NCBI RefSeq assembly: GCF_019396385.1 | Contig: NZ_JAHKRN010000058.1 | Coordinates: 1 to 55,883, forward strand | DNA length: 55,883 nucleotides | Reading direction: 5' to 3' | DNA from: Nonomuraea harbinensis | GTDB taxonomy: Bacteria > Actinomycetota > Actinomycetes > Streptosporangiales > Streptosporangiaceae | Shown here: positions 24,190 to 31,655 of the stretch, in pieces | How positions within the stretch are numbered: the first letter of the stretch is position 1 | How the letters are laid out: each line of letters opens with the position of its first letter | Translations under genes and position numbers: made by a program | The notes under the pieces: model-generated | Seen by the model: only the letters and a program-made list of their open reading frames with translations | The model's database searches: none | Told to the model about the DNA's origin: nothing

Positions 24190-24780
24190 GTGCCGAAGAA
24201 GGTCGACCACGACGAGCGCCGCCGGCACATCGCCGAGGCCGTGCTGCGCATCGCGGGCCGTGACGGTCTCGACGCCGCCACGCTGCGGGACGTGGCGGCG
24301 GAGGCGGGCATGTCACTCGGCGCGGTGCAGTACTACATGCGCACCAAGGACGAGATGCTCCGGTACGTGGTCGCCTACCTGGGCGAGCAGGTCACGGCCC
24401 GGATCACGGCCGGGGTCGACTTCGCGTCCGTGGACGTGCGGGGCTTCCTGGTGTCGATGGCGACGGAGATGCTGCCGCTGGACGACCGCCGCAGGGCCGA
24501 GCGGCGGACCGGGCAGGCGTTCGGGGCCCGCGCCGGAGCCGTGCCCGAGCTGGCCGAGGCGCTGCGGGAAGGTCAGGCCTGGCTGCACGACCGGGTGGCG
24601 GATCTGATCAGCGAGGCGCAGCGGACCGGCCAGGCGGCGGGCGACCTCGATCCCGGGCACGAGTCGGTGGTGTTCCTGGCGCTGGTCGAGGGCCTCACGG
24701 CGGAGATCATGCTCGGCCTCCGGGACCCGGACGCGGCCCTGGCCGCCGTCCGCTACCACGTCGGCCGCGTCCTTCCCTGA
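24190..24780 (+). CDS. TetR-family transcriptional regulator
   Basis: The 196-residue protein has the TetR HTH in the first 55 residues (AEAVLRIAGRDGLDAATLRDVAAEAGMSLGAVQYYMRTKDEML). A C-terminal domain of BetI-like character follows (DPGHESVVFLALVEGLTAEIML). GTG 24190 follows GGAGGG. Its N-terminal sequence is clearly related to the TetR proteins at 26188 and 35471, which suggests local duplication of regulator cassettes. It most likely represses the divergent glycosyltransferase gene and itself. Confidence 0.9.
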   Translation: MPKKVDHDERRRHIAEAVLRIAGRDGLDAATLRDVAAEAGMSLGAVQYYMRTKDEMLRYVVAYLGEQVTARITAGVDFASVDVRGFLVSMATEMLPLDDRRRAERRTGQAFGARAGAVPELAEALREGQAWLHDRVADLISEAQRTGQAAGDLDPGHESVVFLALVEGLTAEIMLGLRDPDAALAAVRYHVGRVLP

Positions 24781-24783
24781 CCG

Positions 24784-25248
24784 TCAGGACCGGCGCCGCT
24801 CCCAGCGGTCCCAGAGGGCGGGGAGCTCGCTCTCCAGGAAGCGGTACAGCTCAGCGACGTTCGCCAGCCGCTCGCGGCGTCCGGGCGCGGCGCCGGACAG
24901 GACGGTGAGGCCACGTTCGGTCACCTGGCGGAAGGCCGTGGTCTTGGCGTAGCGGTTGGCGAGCATCCGGCTCCAGCCGTCGGCGGCGATGCGGAAGTAC
25001 TCCTGCCGGTCGCCGCGCCTGCGCACGCCCTCGACCAGGCCGCTCGGCGTGAGCAGGCGGGTCGTGGAGCTGATGGAGCTCCGGCTGACCTGCAGCGCCT
25101 GCGCGAGCTGGGCGGCGCTCTGCTCCGGCGGGTCGCAGATGAGCAGCCACCCGATGACCCGCCCGGCGATGTGCGGCAGGCCCTCGGCGGCGAAGAAGGC
25201 CGCGACGTCGTCGACGAAGTCGAGCTCGGCGTCCGTTGGCTCGGTCAT
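24784..25248 (-). CDS. GbsR/MarR-type transcriptional regulator
   Basis: The 154-residue protein is a winged-helix regulator of the GbsR/MarR group: FVDDVAAFFAAEGLPHIAGRVIGWLLI, then the recognition region SAAQLAQALQVSRSSISSTTRLL and the wing LVEGVRRRGDRQEYF. The C-terminal helices (AELYRFLESELPALWDRW) probably dimerise. ATG 25246-25248 overlaps the hydrolase stop (ATGA), so the regulator is the second gene of a hydrolase-regulator operon. It may act on the 30-bp dyad upstream of that operon. Confidence 0.88.
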   Translation of the reverse strand: MTEPTDAELDFVDDVAAFFAAEGLPHIAGRVIGWLLICDPPEQSAAQLAQALQVSRSSISSTTRLLTPSGLVEGVRRRGDRQEYFRIAADGWSRMLANRYAKTTAFRQVTERGLTVLSGAAPGRRERLANVAELYRFLESELPALWDRWERRRS

Positions 25249-26144
25249 GATCTCATTGTCGTGTTCTCGCCGGGGTCCCCGTGCCCGGAGGCCGGTGATT
25301 CGCGCAGGAAGCCGGTGATGAGGGCGTTGACCCGCTCGGGCTCCTGCCGGTTGGACCAGTGGCCGGCGCCCTCGATGAGCTCGAACCTCGCCCCGGGCAC
25401 GAGCCCGGCCGCGGCGCGGGTGTGCCGGGGCCGCACGCCCGCGTCCTGACTGCCCTGGATGAACAGCGTGGGGCAGCTGATCGTGGGCAGCTCGGGCCGG
25501 AGGTCGACGCGCATGCGGCGGAACCCGATCGAGTCGTTCTGCCAGTCGGAGGAGCCGGCGCCGTTGGCGAGGACGTCGGCGTGGTACTCGTCGACGATCT
25601 CCTCGAAGTCGGCGACCGGCCCGGCGAACAGGGCGCGCCTGGCGAACCACGCGCAGGCGGCCCGGCTCCGGAAGACGAGCGACGGGATGGTCCGGTTGAG
25701 CAGGCGCGACTTGGCGGTGAGCCAGAGCATCTGATGGACGACGGGCGGGAACGAGATCACGCCCGCGGGCGCGAGCGCGACGAGCCGCGACACCCGCTCC
25801 GGATGCCTGATCGTGTACGCCAGCGCGATGGCGCCGCCCTGGGACAGGCCGACGAGCGCGGCCTGCCGCAGGCCGAAGTGGTCGAGCACGGCGGTGACGC
25901 ACTCGATCATCCGGTCGTGGCCCGCGAAGCCCTGCCACGGCTTACTGCCGCCCTGCTTGGGCCAGTCGAGGGCGAACACCCGGTGCCCGGCGGCGGCGAG
26001 GGCGGGGATCGCGTGCCGCCAGCTCAGCATGGCGTTGTCGACACCCGCGCCGCTGAGCAGGAGCACGGGTGGACCGGTGTCGCCGCGCACGATGACGCGC
26101 AGGCCGCCTTCGGGCTGAGGGATGTGGACGCTCTCACCAACCAT
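25245..26144 (-). CDS. Alpha/beta hydrolase
   Basis: The 299-residue protein has the alpha/beta-hydrolase plan: LLLSGAGVDNAMLSW (oxyanion region), the nucleophile elbow LVGLSQGGAIAL (Ser in G-L-S-Q-G), a cap region, the acid in FIQGSQDAGV, and the catalytic His in GAGHWSNRQEPERV. It is soluble and close to C-C hydrolase or haloperoxidase-like families, with unknown substrate. ATG 26142-26144 is preferred to an in-frame GTG nine bases upstream. It overlaps the GbsR-type regulator gene and has a long palindrome 14-43 bp upstream. Confidence 0.88.
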   Translation of the reverse strand: MVGESVHIPQPEGGLRVIVRGDTGPPVLLLSGAGVDNAMLSWRHAIPALAAAGHRVFALDWPKQGGSKPWQGFAGHDRMIECVTAVLDHFGLRQAALVGLSQGGAIALAYTIRHPERVSRLVALAPAGVISFPPVVHQMLWLTAKSRLLNRTIPSLVFRSRAACAWFARRALFAGPVADFEEIVDEYHADVLANGAGSSDWQNDSIGFRRMRVDLRPELPTISCPTLFIQGSQDAGVRPRHTRAAAGLVPGARFELIEGAGHWSNRQEPERVNALITGFLRESPASGHGDPGENTTMRS

Positions 26145-26157
26145 GCACCTCACGTTA

Positions 26158-26187
26158 CAGTCGTTGCAGTCATCACTGCAACGACTG
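26158..26187. promoter_or_regulatory. 30-bp perfect palindrome upstream of hydrolase/GbsR operon
   Basis: CAGTCGTTGCAGT (26158-26170) and ACTGCAACGACTG (26175-26187) form a perfect 13-bp dyad around CATC. It ends exactly before the TAG stop of the upstream TetR gene. It is an operator for the hydrolase-regulator operon or a terminator of the TetR gene, or both. Confidence 0.65.
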
Positions 26188-26820
26188 CTACGAGGACGGC
26201 TCCTGTGATCGGCCAGACGCGTCTCGTGAGGCGCGTTCGGTCGCGAGGGCGTCGAGGTGACGCTCGATGGCGGTGGTCAACGACTCGGCTGTGTGGATAT
26301 CAGGGCGCATGGCCGCATGCACGGCGAGGCCGTCCAGAAGAGCATGCAGGCGGTCGGTCTCGGCCGGCACGTCGGCCGGAGCCAGACCGGCCGCGGACAA
26401 GTCCGCGATCAGCGTGCGACAGCCGGCCCGCAGAGCGTCGTATCCCTCGCCCCGCAGGGCCCGAAGCGCAGGGTCGACCATGGCTCGGGAGGTGAAGGCC
26501 AGCCAGACTTCGTTCTCCGCCCGCCGTCCCTCGTCCAGCGGGAGCAGTTCGCTCAATATGCGCTGAGCTCTCCGCCGGGGGTCGGATTCGGGCTCCAACC
26601 CGGCGAGGCGGAGCTCTATCCGCTCGACGACCGTCCGGAACGCGAACACCATGAGCTCGGACTGGCTCGCGAAGTAGTGCCGCAGCGAGCCCATCGACAA
26701 TCCCGCCTCTCGGGCGACGTTGCGGACCGACGCCTGCTCCAGACCGTCGCGTCGCACCACCCGGAGGACCGCCTCGGCCAGCAGCGATCGACGCTCCGCC
26801 GGATCCACCACTTTAGGCAC
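26188..26820 (-). CDS. TetR-family transcriptional regulator
   Basis: The 210-residue protein begins PKVVDPAERRSLLAEAVLRVVRRDGLEQASVRNVAREAGLSMGSLRHYFASQSELM, a TetR HTH. Its C-terminal domain is BetI-like (LLPLDEGRRAENEVWLAFTSRAM, then LHALLDGLAVHAAM). GTG 26818-26820 follows AGAGG. It is divergent from a membrane protein gene, and two copies of a 16-bp dyad lie in the 75-bp gap, so it probably represses that gene and itself. It resembles the regulators at 24190 and 35471. Confidence 0.9.
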   Translation of the reverse strand: MPKVVDPAERRSLLAEAVLRVVRRDGLEQASVRNVAREAGLSMGSLRHYFASQSELMVFAFRTVVERIELRLAGLEPESDPRRRAQRILSELLPLDEGRRAENEVWLAFTSRAMVDPALRALRGEGYDALRAGCRTLIADLSAAGLAPADVPAETDRLHALLDGLAVHAAMRPDIHTAESLTTAIERHLDALATERASRDASGRSQEPSS

Positions 26821-26830
26821 TGCCTCTTTA

Positions 26831-26875
26831 TAGCACAGTCGTGCTAGCATGCCAGTTACTAGCACAGTCGTACTA
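26831..26875. promoter_or_regulatory. Paired TetR operators
   Basis: TAGCAC-AGTC-GTGCTA (26831-26846) is a perfect dyad. A second copy with one change, TAGCAC-AGTC-GTACTA, lies at 26860-26875, 29 bp on. Both sit between the TetR gene and the divergent membrane protein gene. Confidence 0.7.
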
Positions 26876-26895
26876 CAAAAAGCTGGGGCGGAACG

Positions 26896-27936
26896 GTGAA
26901 GCTTTCCCGCACAACCGACTACAGGCCACGTCCACCCCGGCGTGGCCTGACAGCGCTGCTCTGCGATCGCAGCGTCCAACTCGCCATCATCGGCTGGCTC
27001 GGCTGCAATGTGGTGGTGCTCGCCGTGGCGGGTGACGCACTGCCGTTCGACTGGCCGGCTGTCGCGACCCAGACGCCGGCCGGTCGCCTGCTGGACGCCA
27101 ATCTGGCGCTGGCCGAGGTACTCCTGCTCACCGTGCTGACGTTCTGGCTCACCCGCAAGCGGACACCGCCCCGCCTGGCCGACCGCGCGCCGGAACGCTC
27201 GGTGGCAGCCCGCGAGACGCTGCTCCTGCTTCTGTACGGGGCCGGCGCGCTGGGACTCGACTTCCTCCTTGGCCGGCTCGCCGGATGGCACCCGTTCGGA
27301 CTGCACCTCGCCGGCTCGATCTACGGAACGCACGACCATGTCAGTCCCGCCGAGTCCATCGCGTGGGCGGCCTACAACCTCCTCGTCTACGCGGTGATCC
27401 CGCTCCTGTGGTTCCGGCGGCGCTACTCCACCGAGGCACTCAACCTCCGCTCGGGCAATCGCCGGGCCGACACCGTCCTCATCGGCGCCGTGCTGCTGGT
27501 CGAGTCACTCGTCCAGGTCGCCACGCTCGCCCCACGGATCTTCGAGCTGACCCCCGGCCAATTCGCACTCGGGGTTCCCCTGACCTTCACGTTGTACCTC
27601 GCCGGCGCGGTGCTACCAGCCATGATCTTCATCTACGCGATCCTGGTGCCACGCTTTCTACGCCTCACCGGATCTCCCGCGACCACGGTGATCCTGGGCG
27701 GGCTCACCTATACGGCGTTACACATCTGGGACGCCTGGACAGTGTTCACCTCGCCGGGCGACACCGCCCTGTCGATCGTCTTCCTGCTGCTTACCTACTT
27801 CGCGCCGGGCATGTTCAAGACGGTGCTCACGGTGCGTACCGGCAACGCATGGGTTCATGTCTGGGGCTATCACGCACTCGTGCCCCACACCCTCATCGAC
27901 GCCCCGCACATGGTTCACGTCTTCCACCTCAGATAG
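26896..27936 (+). CDS. Multi-pass membrane protein, CPBP-protease-like C-terminus
   Basis: The 346-residue protein has about eight hydrophobic segments. The C-terminal part (GGLTYTALHIWDAWT, FLLLTYFAPGMFKTVLTVRTGNAWVHVWGYHAL, then PHTLID) resembles the later helices of CPBP/Abi intramembrane proteases, including two His-bearing helices. The Glu-Glu pair expected for that family is not evident, so activity is doubtful. GTG 26896 follows GGGGCGG. Codon 275 is TTA (27718-27720), a rare leucine codon in actinomycetes. The gene is more A/T-tolerant in codon choice than its neighbours, which fits transfer. It is likely controlled by the divergent TetR. Confidence 0.75.
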   Translation: MKLSRTTDYRPRPPRRGLTALLCDRSVQLAIIGWLGCNVVVLAVAGDALPFDWPAVATQTPAGRLLDANLALAEVLLLTVLTFWLTRKRTPPRLADRAPERSVAARETLLLLLYGAGALGLDFLLGRLAGWHPFGLHLAGSIYGTHDHVSPAESIAWAAYNLLVYAVIPLLWFRRRYSTEALNLRSGNRRADTVLIGAVLLVESLVQVATLAPRIFELTPGQFALGVPLTFTLYLAGAVLPAMIFIYAILVPRFLRLTGSPATTVILGGLTYTALHIWDAWTVFTSPGDTALSIVFLLLTYFAPGMFKTVLTVRTGNAWVHVWGYHALVPHTLIDAPHMVHVFHLR

Positions 27937-27968
27937 GGGCCGCCCCCGTGCCGAACTGAGCGGTGACC

Positions 27969-28511
27969 TCACGGGCGGAGATCCTTGTGGTAGACGCGGA
28001 AGTCGCAGGGCCCGGCCAGATGTGGCGCGAGATCGGGGTAACTCTCCTCCAGGCTGCCGACCCGTACGAGCAGGTAGCCGATCCGGGAGTACCACTCACC
28101 CAGATACTCCTTGAAGGGATGCGTCCACTCCCGCGGCGTCAGCAGCTCCAGCTGCATGACCTGCGCGCCGCGCTCACGGCCCAGTTGTTCGGCGAAACCC
28201 ACCAGCCGCGACCCGATCCCGGCACCTCGGCAGGCGGGATCGGTGGCCAGCATCCCGAACTCGGCCTCCCCGCTCTCCAGCCGCCGCACCCGGACGCCGC
28301 CCACGACCCGGCCGTCCAGCCAGGCCACCGCGATCTCCCCGGCGCGGATCAGCTCCGCCATCTCCTCCGCGCTCGTACGGGAGACCTCGCGGGCCCACAA
28401 TCCCTCTTCCGAGGCGGTGTAGACGCGGTTGACCAGCTCGGTCAGCTCACCGACGAGCGCCGCGTCGCCACCGGCGGCAGCGGGCAGCAACCGGACCTCG
28501 ACCTGCGACAT
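27969..28511 (-). CDS. GNAT family N-acetyltransferase
   Basis: The 180-residue protein has the GNAT fold: LTELVNRVYTASEEGLW, IAVAWLDGRVVGGVRVRRLESGEAEFGMLATDPACRGAGIGSRLVGFAEQ (acetyl-CoA loop CRGAGIGS, about 100) and MQLELLTPREWTHPFKEYLGEWYSRIGY. The LGEWYSRIGY end is common in amino-acid or aminoglycoside-like GNATs of actinobacteria. The acceptor is unknown. ATG 28509-28511 starts it. It is convergent with the membrane protein gene (32-bp gap) and downstream of the HxlR regulator gene on the same strand. Confidence 0.85.
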   Translation of the reverse strand: MSQVEVRLLPAAAGGDAALVGELTELVNRVYTASEEGLWAREVSRTSAEEMAELIRAGEIAVAWLDGRVVGGVRVRRLESGEAEFGMLATDPACRGAGIGSRLVGFAEQLGRERGAQVMQLELLTPREWTHPFKEYLGEWYSRIGYLLVRVGSLEESYPDLAPHLAGPCDFRVYHKDLRP

Positions 28512-28589
28512 CGATCCTCCGTACCGGTTCTCCTGGCGCCAATCTACCGTCGCGCCCGGTCGATGCCGCCGGGCCGGACCGGGCCCGCG

Positions 28590-29267
28590 TCAGGTGGTGA
28601 CGGCGTCGGTGTAGGGGACGCGGAACGTGGCCGAGAACTCGGCGAGCAGCGCGGTGTCCCCGCTGAGCGTCACCGCCCCGGACGCGACGGCCGCGCCGGC
28701 GTCGAGCACGCCCGCGAGCAGGTCGCGGAAGCCCGGCCCGGCGACGACGACCAGGTCGGGATCGGGATGCCCGCCGGCCTCGACCGTGACCGTGCCGTCG
28801 CGGACCGTCGCGCACGCGACCGCTTCGCCCGACCTCACGACGTACACCCGGCTCCGCCCTTCCGGCGGAGCCTCTCCCCCGCCCGCGGCGACCCTGAGCC
28901 CGGCCACCAGGGCGGCCTCGGTGACCACCTCGCCCTCGTGCGGATCGCGCATGGCGGCGGCGCCCCAGCGGCCGAGCGCGTCCAGGGCCGGCGCGAGCTC
29001 CCCGGCCCGCGGAGTCGCCCGGTAGACGACCGATCGGCCCTGCCCGCCCTGCAGCTCCCTGGTCACCAGCCCGTCGCCTTCGAGCTCCTTCAGTCGCGTG
29101 GCGAGGATGTTGGTCGGTATGCCGGGAAGGCCCGCCGCGAGGTCGGAGTATCGCCGCGGCCCCACCAGCAGGTCGCGGAGGATCAGCAGGGTCCAGCGCT
29201 GCCCGAGGACTTCCGCGGCGCGGGCCAGGCCGCAGTACTGACCGTATTCGCGAGTACGCACGAGCAC
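28590..29267 (-). CDS. HxlR-type transcriptional regulator with C-terminal SCP2-like domain
   Basis: The 225-residue protein opens with the HxlR winged helix: CGLARAAEVLGQRWTLLILRDLLVGPRRYSDLAAGLPGIPTNILATRLKELEGDGLVTR. It includes the redox-type Cys12 in YGQYCGLA that many HxlR proteins carry. A second domain (about 110-225) resembles sterol-carrier-protein 2 folds seen behind some HxlR domains. The start is GTG 29265-29267, though GTG 29259-29261 is possible. It is divergent from a RibD-type reductase, with a tandem direct repeat in the 77-bp gap. Confidence 0.88.
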   Translation of the reverse strand: MLVRTREYGQYCGLARAAEVLGQRWTLLILRDLLVGPRRYSDLAAGLPGIPTNILATRLKELEGDGLVTRELQGGQGRSVVYRATPRAGELAPALDALGRWGAAAMRDPHEGEVVTEAALVAGLRVAAGGGEAPPEGRSRVYVVRSGEAVACATVRDGTVTVEAGGHPDPDLVVVAGPGFRDLLAGVLDAGAAVASGAVTLSGDTALLAEFSATFRVPYTDAVTT

Positions 29268-29283
29268 ATCCTAGGTCGTTGAC

Positions 29284-29318
29284 TTCACTTCTACAAGCAT
29301 GCTTCACTTTTGCAAGTA
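29284..29318. promoter_or_regulatory. Tandem HxlR operator candidates
   Basis: Two 16-bp direct repeats, TTCACTTcTaCAAGcA (29284-29299) and TTCACTTtTgCAAGtA (29303-29318), match at 13 of 16 positions and start 19 bp apart. Each contains a CTT-n4-AAG dyad. They lie between the HxlR gene and the divergent reductase. Confidence 0.55.
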
Positions 29319-29344
29319 GCTACCCCGGACAGAGGGAGCGGACC

Positions 29345-29911
29345 ATGACCAGTGACCTGATCGTCGACATCTTCCTGTCGGTCGACGGATGGGCGGGAGG
29401 TGATGGGCTGCCCGGATACTTCGGCTACTTCGGGCCCGAGCTCGAGGAGTGGATCAACGCGGAGAGCGACGCGCCGCAGCTGGTCGTGATGGGCCGCCGC
29501 ACCTACGAGGCGCTGGCGGGGCTTCCCGAGGAGGCCAAGGACGCGTCATGGCAGCGGCTGACCGAGCTGGACAAGGTCGTGTTCTCCACGACCTTGACCC
29601 GGGCCGCCTGGCCGAACACCAGGATCCTCCGCGGCGACCTGGCGCACGAGATCCAGCGGCTGAAGGCCGGGAGCGCGGTGCCGCTCCGCACGATGGGGAG
29701 CCTGTCCCTGGCCCGTCAGCTCGTCAGCGCGGGCCTGGTCGACCGGCTCCGGTTGATGACCTTCCCGCTGTTCGCGGGCGACGCGGGCCGCGACCCGGCG
29801 TTCGCCGGCATCACGTCCGCCGACCTCGAACTGGCCGGTCACCGCGTTCTGGACGGCCGGATCCTGCTGAGCGAGTACCGGCCCACGGGCAAGGACATCC
29901 CCCGGGCCTGA
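29345..29911 (+). CDS. Dihydrofolate reductase-like protein (RibD C-terminal domain family)
   Basis: The 188-residue protein is a single RibD-C/DHFR-like domain: IVDIFLSVDGWAGGDG at the start, VVMGRRTYEALAGLP (NADPH-binding loop G-R-x-T-Y), LDKVVFSTTLTRAAWPNTRIL, MGSLSLARQLVSAGLVDRLRLMTFPL. Such stand-alone proteins are probable NADPH-dependent reductases of unknown substrate, not true folate reductases. ATG 29345 follows GAGGGAG. The divergent HxlR gene probably controls it. Confidence 0.88.
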   Translation: MTSDLIVDIFLSVDGWAGGDGLPGYFGYFGPELEEWINAESDAPQLVVMGRRTYEALAGLPEEAKDASWQRLTELDKVVFSTTLTRAAWPNTRILRGDLAHEIQRLKAGSAVPLRTMGSLSLARQLVSAGLVDRLRLMTFPLFAGDAGRDPAFAGITSADLELAGHRVLDGRILLSEYRPTGKDIPRA

Positions 29912-29914
29912 GGC

Positions 29915-30373
29915 TCAGGACGAGGTTCTGACCCGGACGGCCTGCTCCTCCTGGACCTCGCGGGCGGTACGCAGGAAATCGAGGACGACGGCCAACTCGT
30001 CAGGCCCGTACTTCTGCAGCGCCTGGGCGCCCGCCCGGCCGACCGGGACGAAGATCTCCGTCTCGGCCGAGCGGGCGGCGTCGGTCGCGGCGACCAGGAC
30101 GCGGCGGCGGTTGCCCGGATCGGGCGCACGCGACACCATGCCCGCCCGCTCCAGCCGATCGATGACCGTGGTGGTGGCGGCCGGGCTGAGCTTCAGCGCG
30201 ACGCTGAGCCGACCCGCGGGCAGCGGGCCGCCGGCCAGCACCACGTCGAGGCAGCGCAGGTCGGTGCGGTTGAGCCCGAGCCGGGCGGCGGCCGCCTCGT
30301 CGAAGGCGTCGAAGCTCCGCTGCAACCGCCGGAGCTCCATGGCGATCTCTCCGATGACGCTATTCTTCGACAT
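29915..30373 (-). CDS. MarR-family transcriptional regulator
   Basis: The 152-residue protein has the MarR winged helix: LRRLQRSFDAFDEAAAARLGLNRTDLRCLDVVLAGGPLPAGRLSVALKLSPAATTTVIDRLERAGMVSRAPDPGNRRRVLV. The wing D-x-x-x-R-R-R-V is clear. ATG 30371-30373 starts the first helix. It is divergent from a SnoaL-like gene (67-bp gap) that it probably regulates, and converges with the RibD-type reductase with only 3 bp between stops. Confidence 0.9.
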   Translation of the reverse strand: MSKNSVIGEIAMELRRLQRSFDAFDEAAAARLGLNRTDLRCLDVVLAGGPLPAGRLSVALKLSPAATTTVIDRLERAGMVSRAPDPGNRRRVLVAATDAARSAETEIFVPVGRAGAQALQKYGPDELAVVLDFLRTAREVQEEQAVRVRTSS

Positions 30374-30387
30374 TCGAAACTTTCTGG

Positions 30388-30419
30388 TATCGTACATTTC
30401 GCTGATCGAACCAACGATA
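30388..30419. promoter_or_regulatory. Dyad in MarR/SnoaL divergent gap
   Basis: TATCGT (30388-30393) and ACGATA (30414-30419) form a widely spaced dyad. The A/T-rich gap also contains TTCGAA and GATCGAAC. A MarR operator is expected here. The exact site is uncertain. Confidence 0.35.
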
Positions 30420-30440
30420 TCATCCTGCGGAGGCACCGCC

Positions 30441-30932
30441 ATGCGCCCGACCACCCTCACCGACACCGCCCAGATCGAAAGGCTCTTCGCCGACTTCCTG
30501 GCGGCCTGGACGGCGGGTGACGCCGAGGCGTTCGGCGCGCTGTTCACCGACGACTCCGACTACGTCTCCTACGACGGCACCATCGCCCGCGGCCGCCTGG
30601 AGCACGAGCGCAACCACGACAAGCTCTTCCGCGGCGTCCTGGCCGGCTCGGCGCTGGCCGGCGAGCTGGAATCGGTCCGCCACCTCACGCCGGACGTGGC
30701 GGTCGCGCACGGCACGGCCTCCGTCCTGATGCCGTGGCGCGCCACGCTCCCGGCGCGGCGGCTGTCGCGGCAGACCATCGTCGTGACGCGGACGGCGGCC
30801 GGCTGGAAGATCAGCGCCATCCACAACGGCCGCGTCCGTCCCGTCACCGTCCCCGAGCCCGACGCGTTCCCTGCCAAGATGTCCCAGCTGATGGCGCGCG
30901 TCGCCCGCCGGCTCGGCCTCGGACGCCGCTGA
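30441..30932 (+). CDS. SnoaL-like/NTF2-fold protein (SgcJ/EcaC-type)
   Basis: The 163-residue protein has the SgcJ/EcaC oxidoreductase-like NTF2 fold: IERLFADFLAAWTAGDAEAFGALFTDDSDYVSYDGTIARGR, then VAHGTASVLMPW and RQTIVVTRTAAGWKISAIHNGR. These small proteins form cone-shaped dimers, with roles from isomerase or hydrolase to ligand binding. No catalytic role can be assigned. ATG 30441 follows GGAGG. It is divergent from the MarR regulator and ends just before a convergent TetR gene. Confidence 0.85.
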   Translation: MRPTTLTDTAQIERLFADFLAAWTAGDAEAFGALFTDDSDYVSYDGTIARGRLEHERNHDKLFRGVLAGSALAGELESVRHLTPDVAVAHGTASVLMPWRATLPARRLSRQTIVVTRTAAGWKISAIHNGRVRPVTVPEPDAFPAKMSQLMARVARRLGLGRR

Positions 30933-30935
30933 CCC

Positions 30936-31568
30936 CTACCTTGTGTGCGCGCAGCCCGGAGCCGGACGGCGGGCGACGCCGGCGAGCACCAGGTCGAGTT
31001 CGGCCAGCGACTCCTCCAGCGCGGCACGCGGGTCCGGGGCGCGCGCGATGTCCAGGGCGCTCTCGCAGATCCCCCCGTACAACAGCGAGGTGGCGGGGTC
31101 CAGCGGCCGGTCCGGGATGCACCCGGCCTCGATCGCGATGGCGAGCCCGCGCCGCATCTGCTCCTTGCACCCGGCCTGGATGTCGCGCATCGCGGACCAG
31201 CCGAGCGCGCCCGGCGCCTCGACCAGCGTGATCTTGCGTACGGCGGGTTCGAGTGACGCCTCCAGCAGCCGCCGGCAGCCCGCCGCCACCCCGTCCCACG
31301 GATCCGGCTGGGCCTGGAACGCCTGCCTGACGATCGCCGCGAGCGCCTTCTGGTCGGCGGCGTAGACCTCGCGGAAGATGTGTTCCTTGTTGCTGAAGTG
31401 ATGGTAGAACGCGCCTCGGGTCACGCCGGCCCTGGCGCAGATCTCGTCCACCGCGGTGGCGGAGAAGCCGTCGCCGATGAAGAGCTCGCGCGCCGCCGCG
31501 ACCAAGGCGCCCGTGGTCGCCCTGGTGCGTTCGTGCTGGCTCCGCCGCACACTCGTGTTTCCTGCCAC
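30936..31568 (-). CDS. TetR-family regulator with AcrR-like recognition helix
   Basis: The 210-residue protein has an HTH whose recognition helix is AGVTRGAFYHHFSNKEHIF, close to that of E. coli AcrR (AGVTRGAIYWHF). Its C-terminal domain contains WSAMRDIQAGCKEQMRRGL and the TetR dimerisation helices (SLLYGGICESALDIA). GTG 31566-31568 follows AGGAGGAG. It lies downstream of, and on the same strand as, the hydrolase/cyclase/quinone reductase operon (88-bp gap). An AcrR-like operator precedes that operon, so it is the best candidate to control it. Confidence 0.9.
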   Translation of the reverse strand: MAGNTSVRRSQHERTRATTGALVAAARELFIGDGFSATAVDEICARAGVTRGAFYHHFSNKEHIFREVYAADQKALAAIVRQAFQAQPDPWDGVAAGCRRLLEASLEPAVRKITLVEAPGALGWSAMRDIQAGCKEQMRRGLAIAIEAGCIPDRPLDPATSLLYGGICESALDIARAPDPRAALEESLAELDLVLAGVARRPAPGCAHTR

Positions 31569-31655
31569 CCGCGCATCTCCTCCTGCTCCGAACCCGAGGT
31601 TAGAAGAACATACGCGGCGAACGTGTCGCCCCGACCGTGCATCGGCATCACGTCA

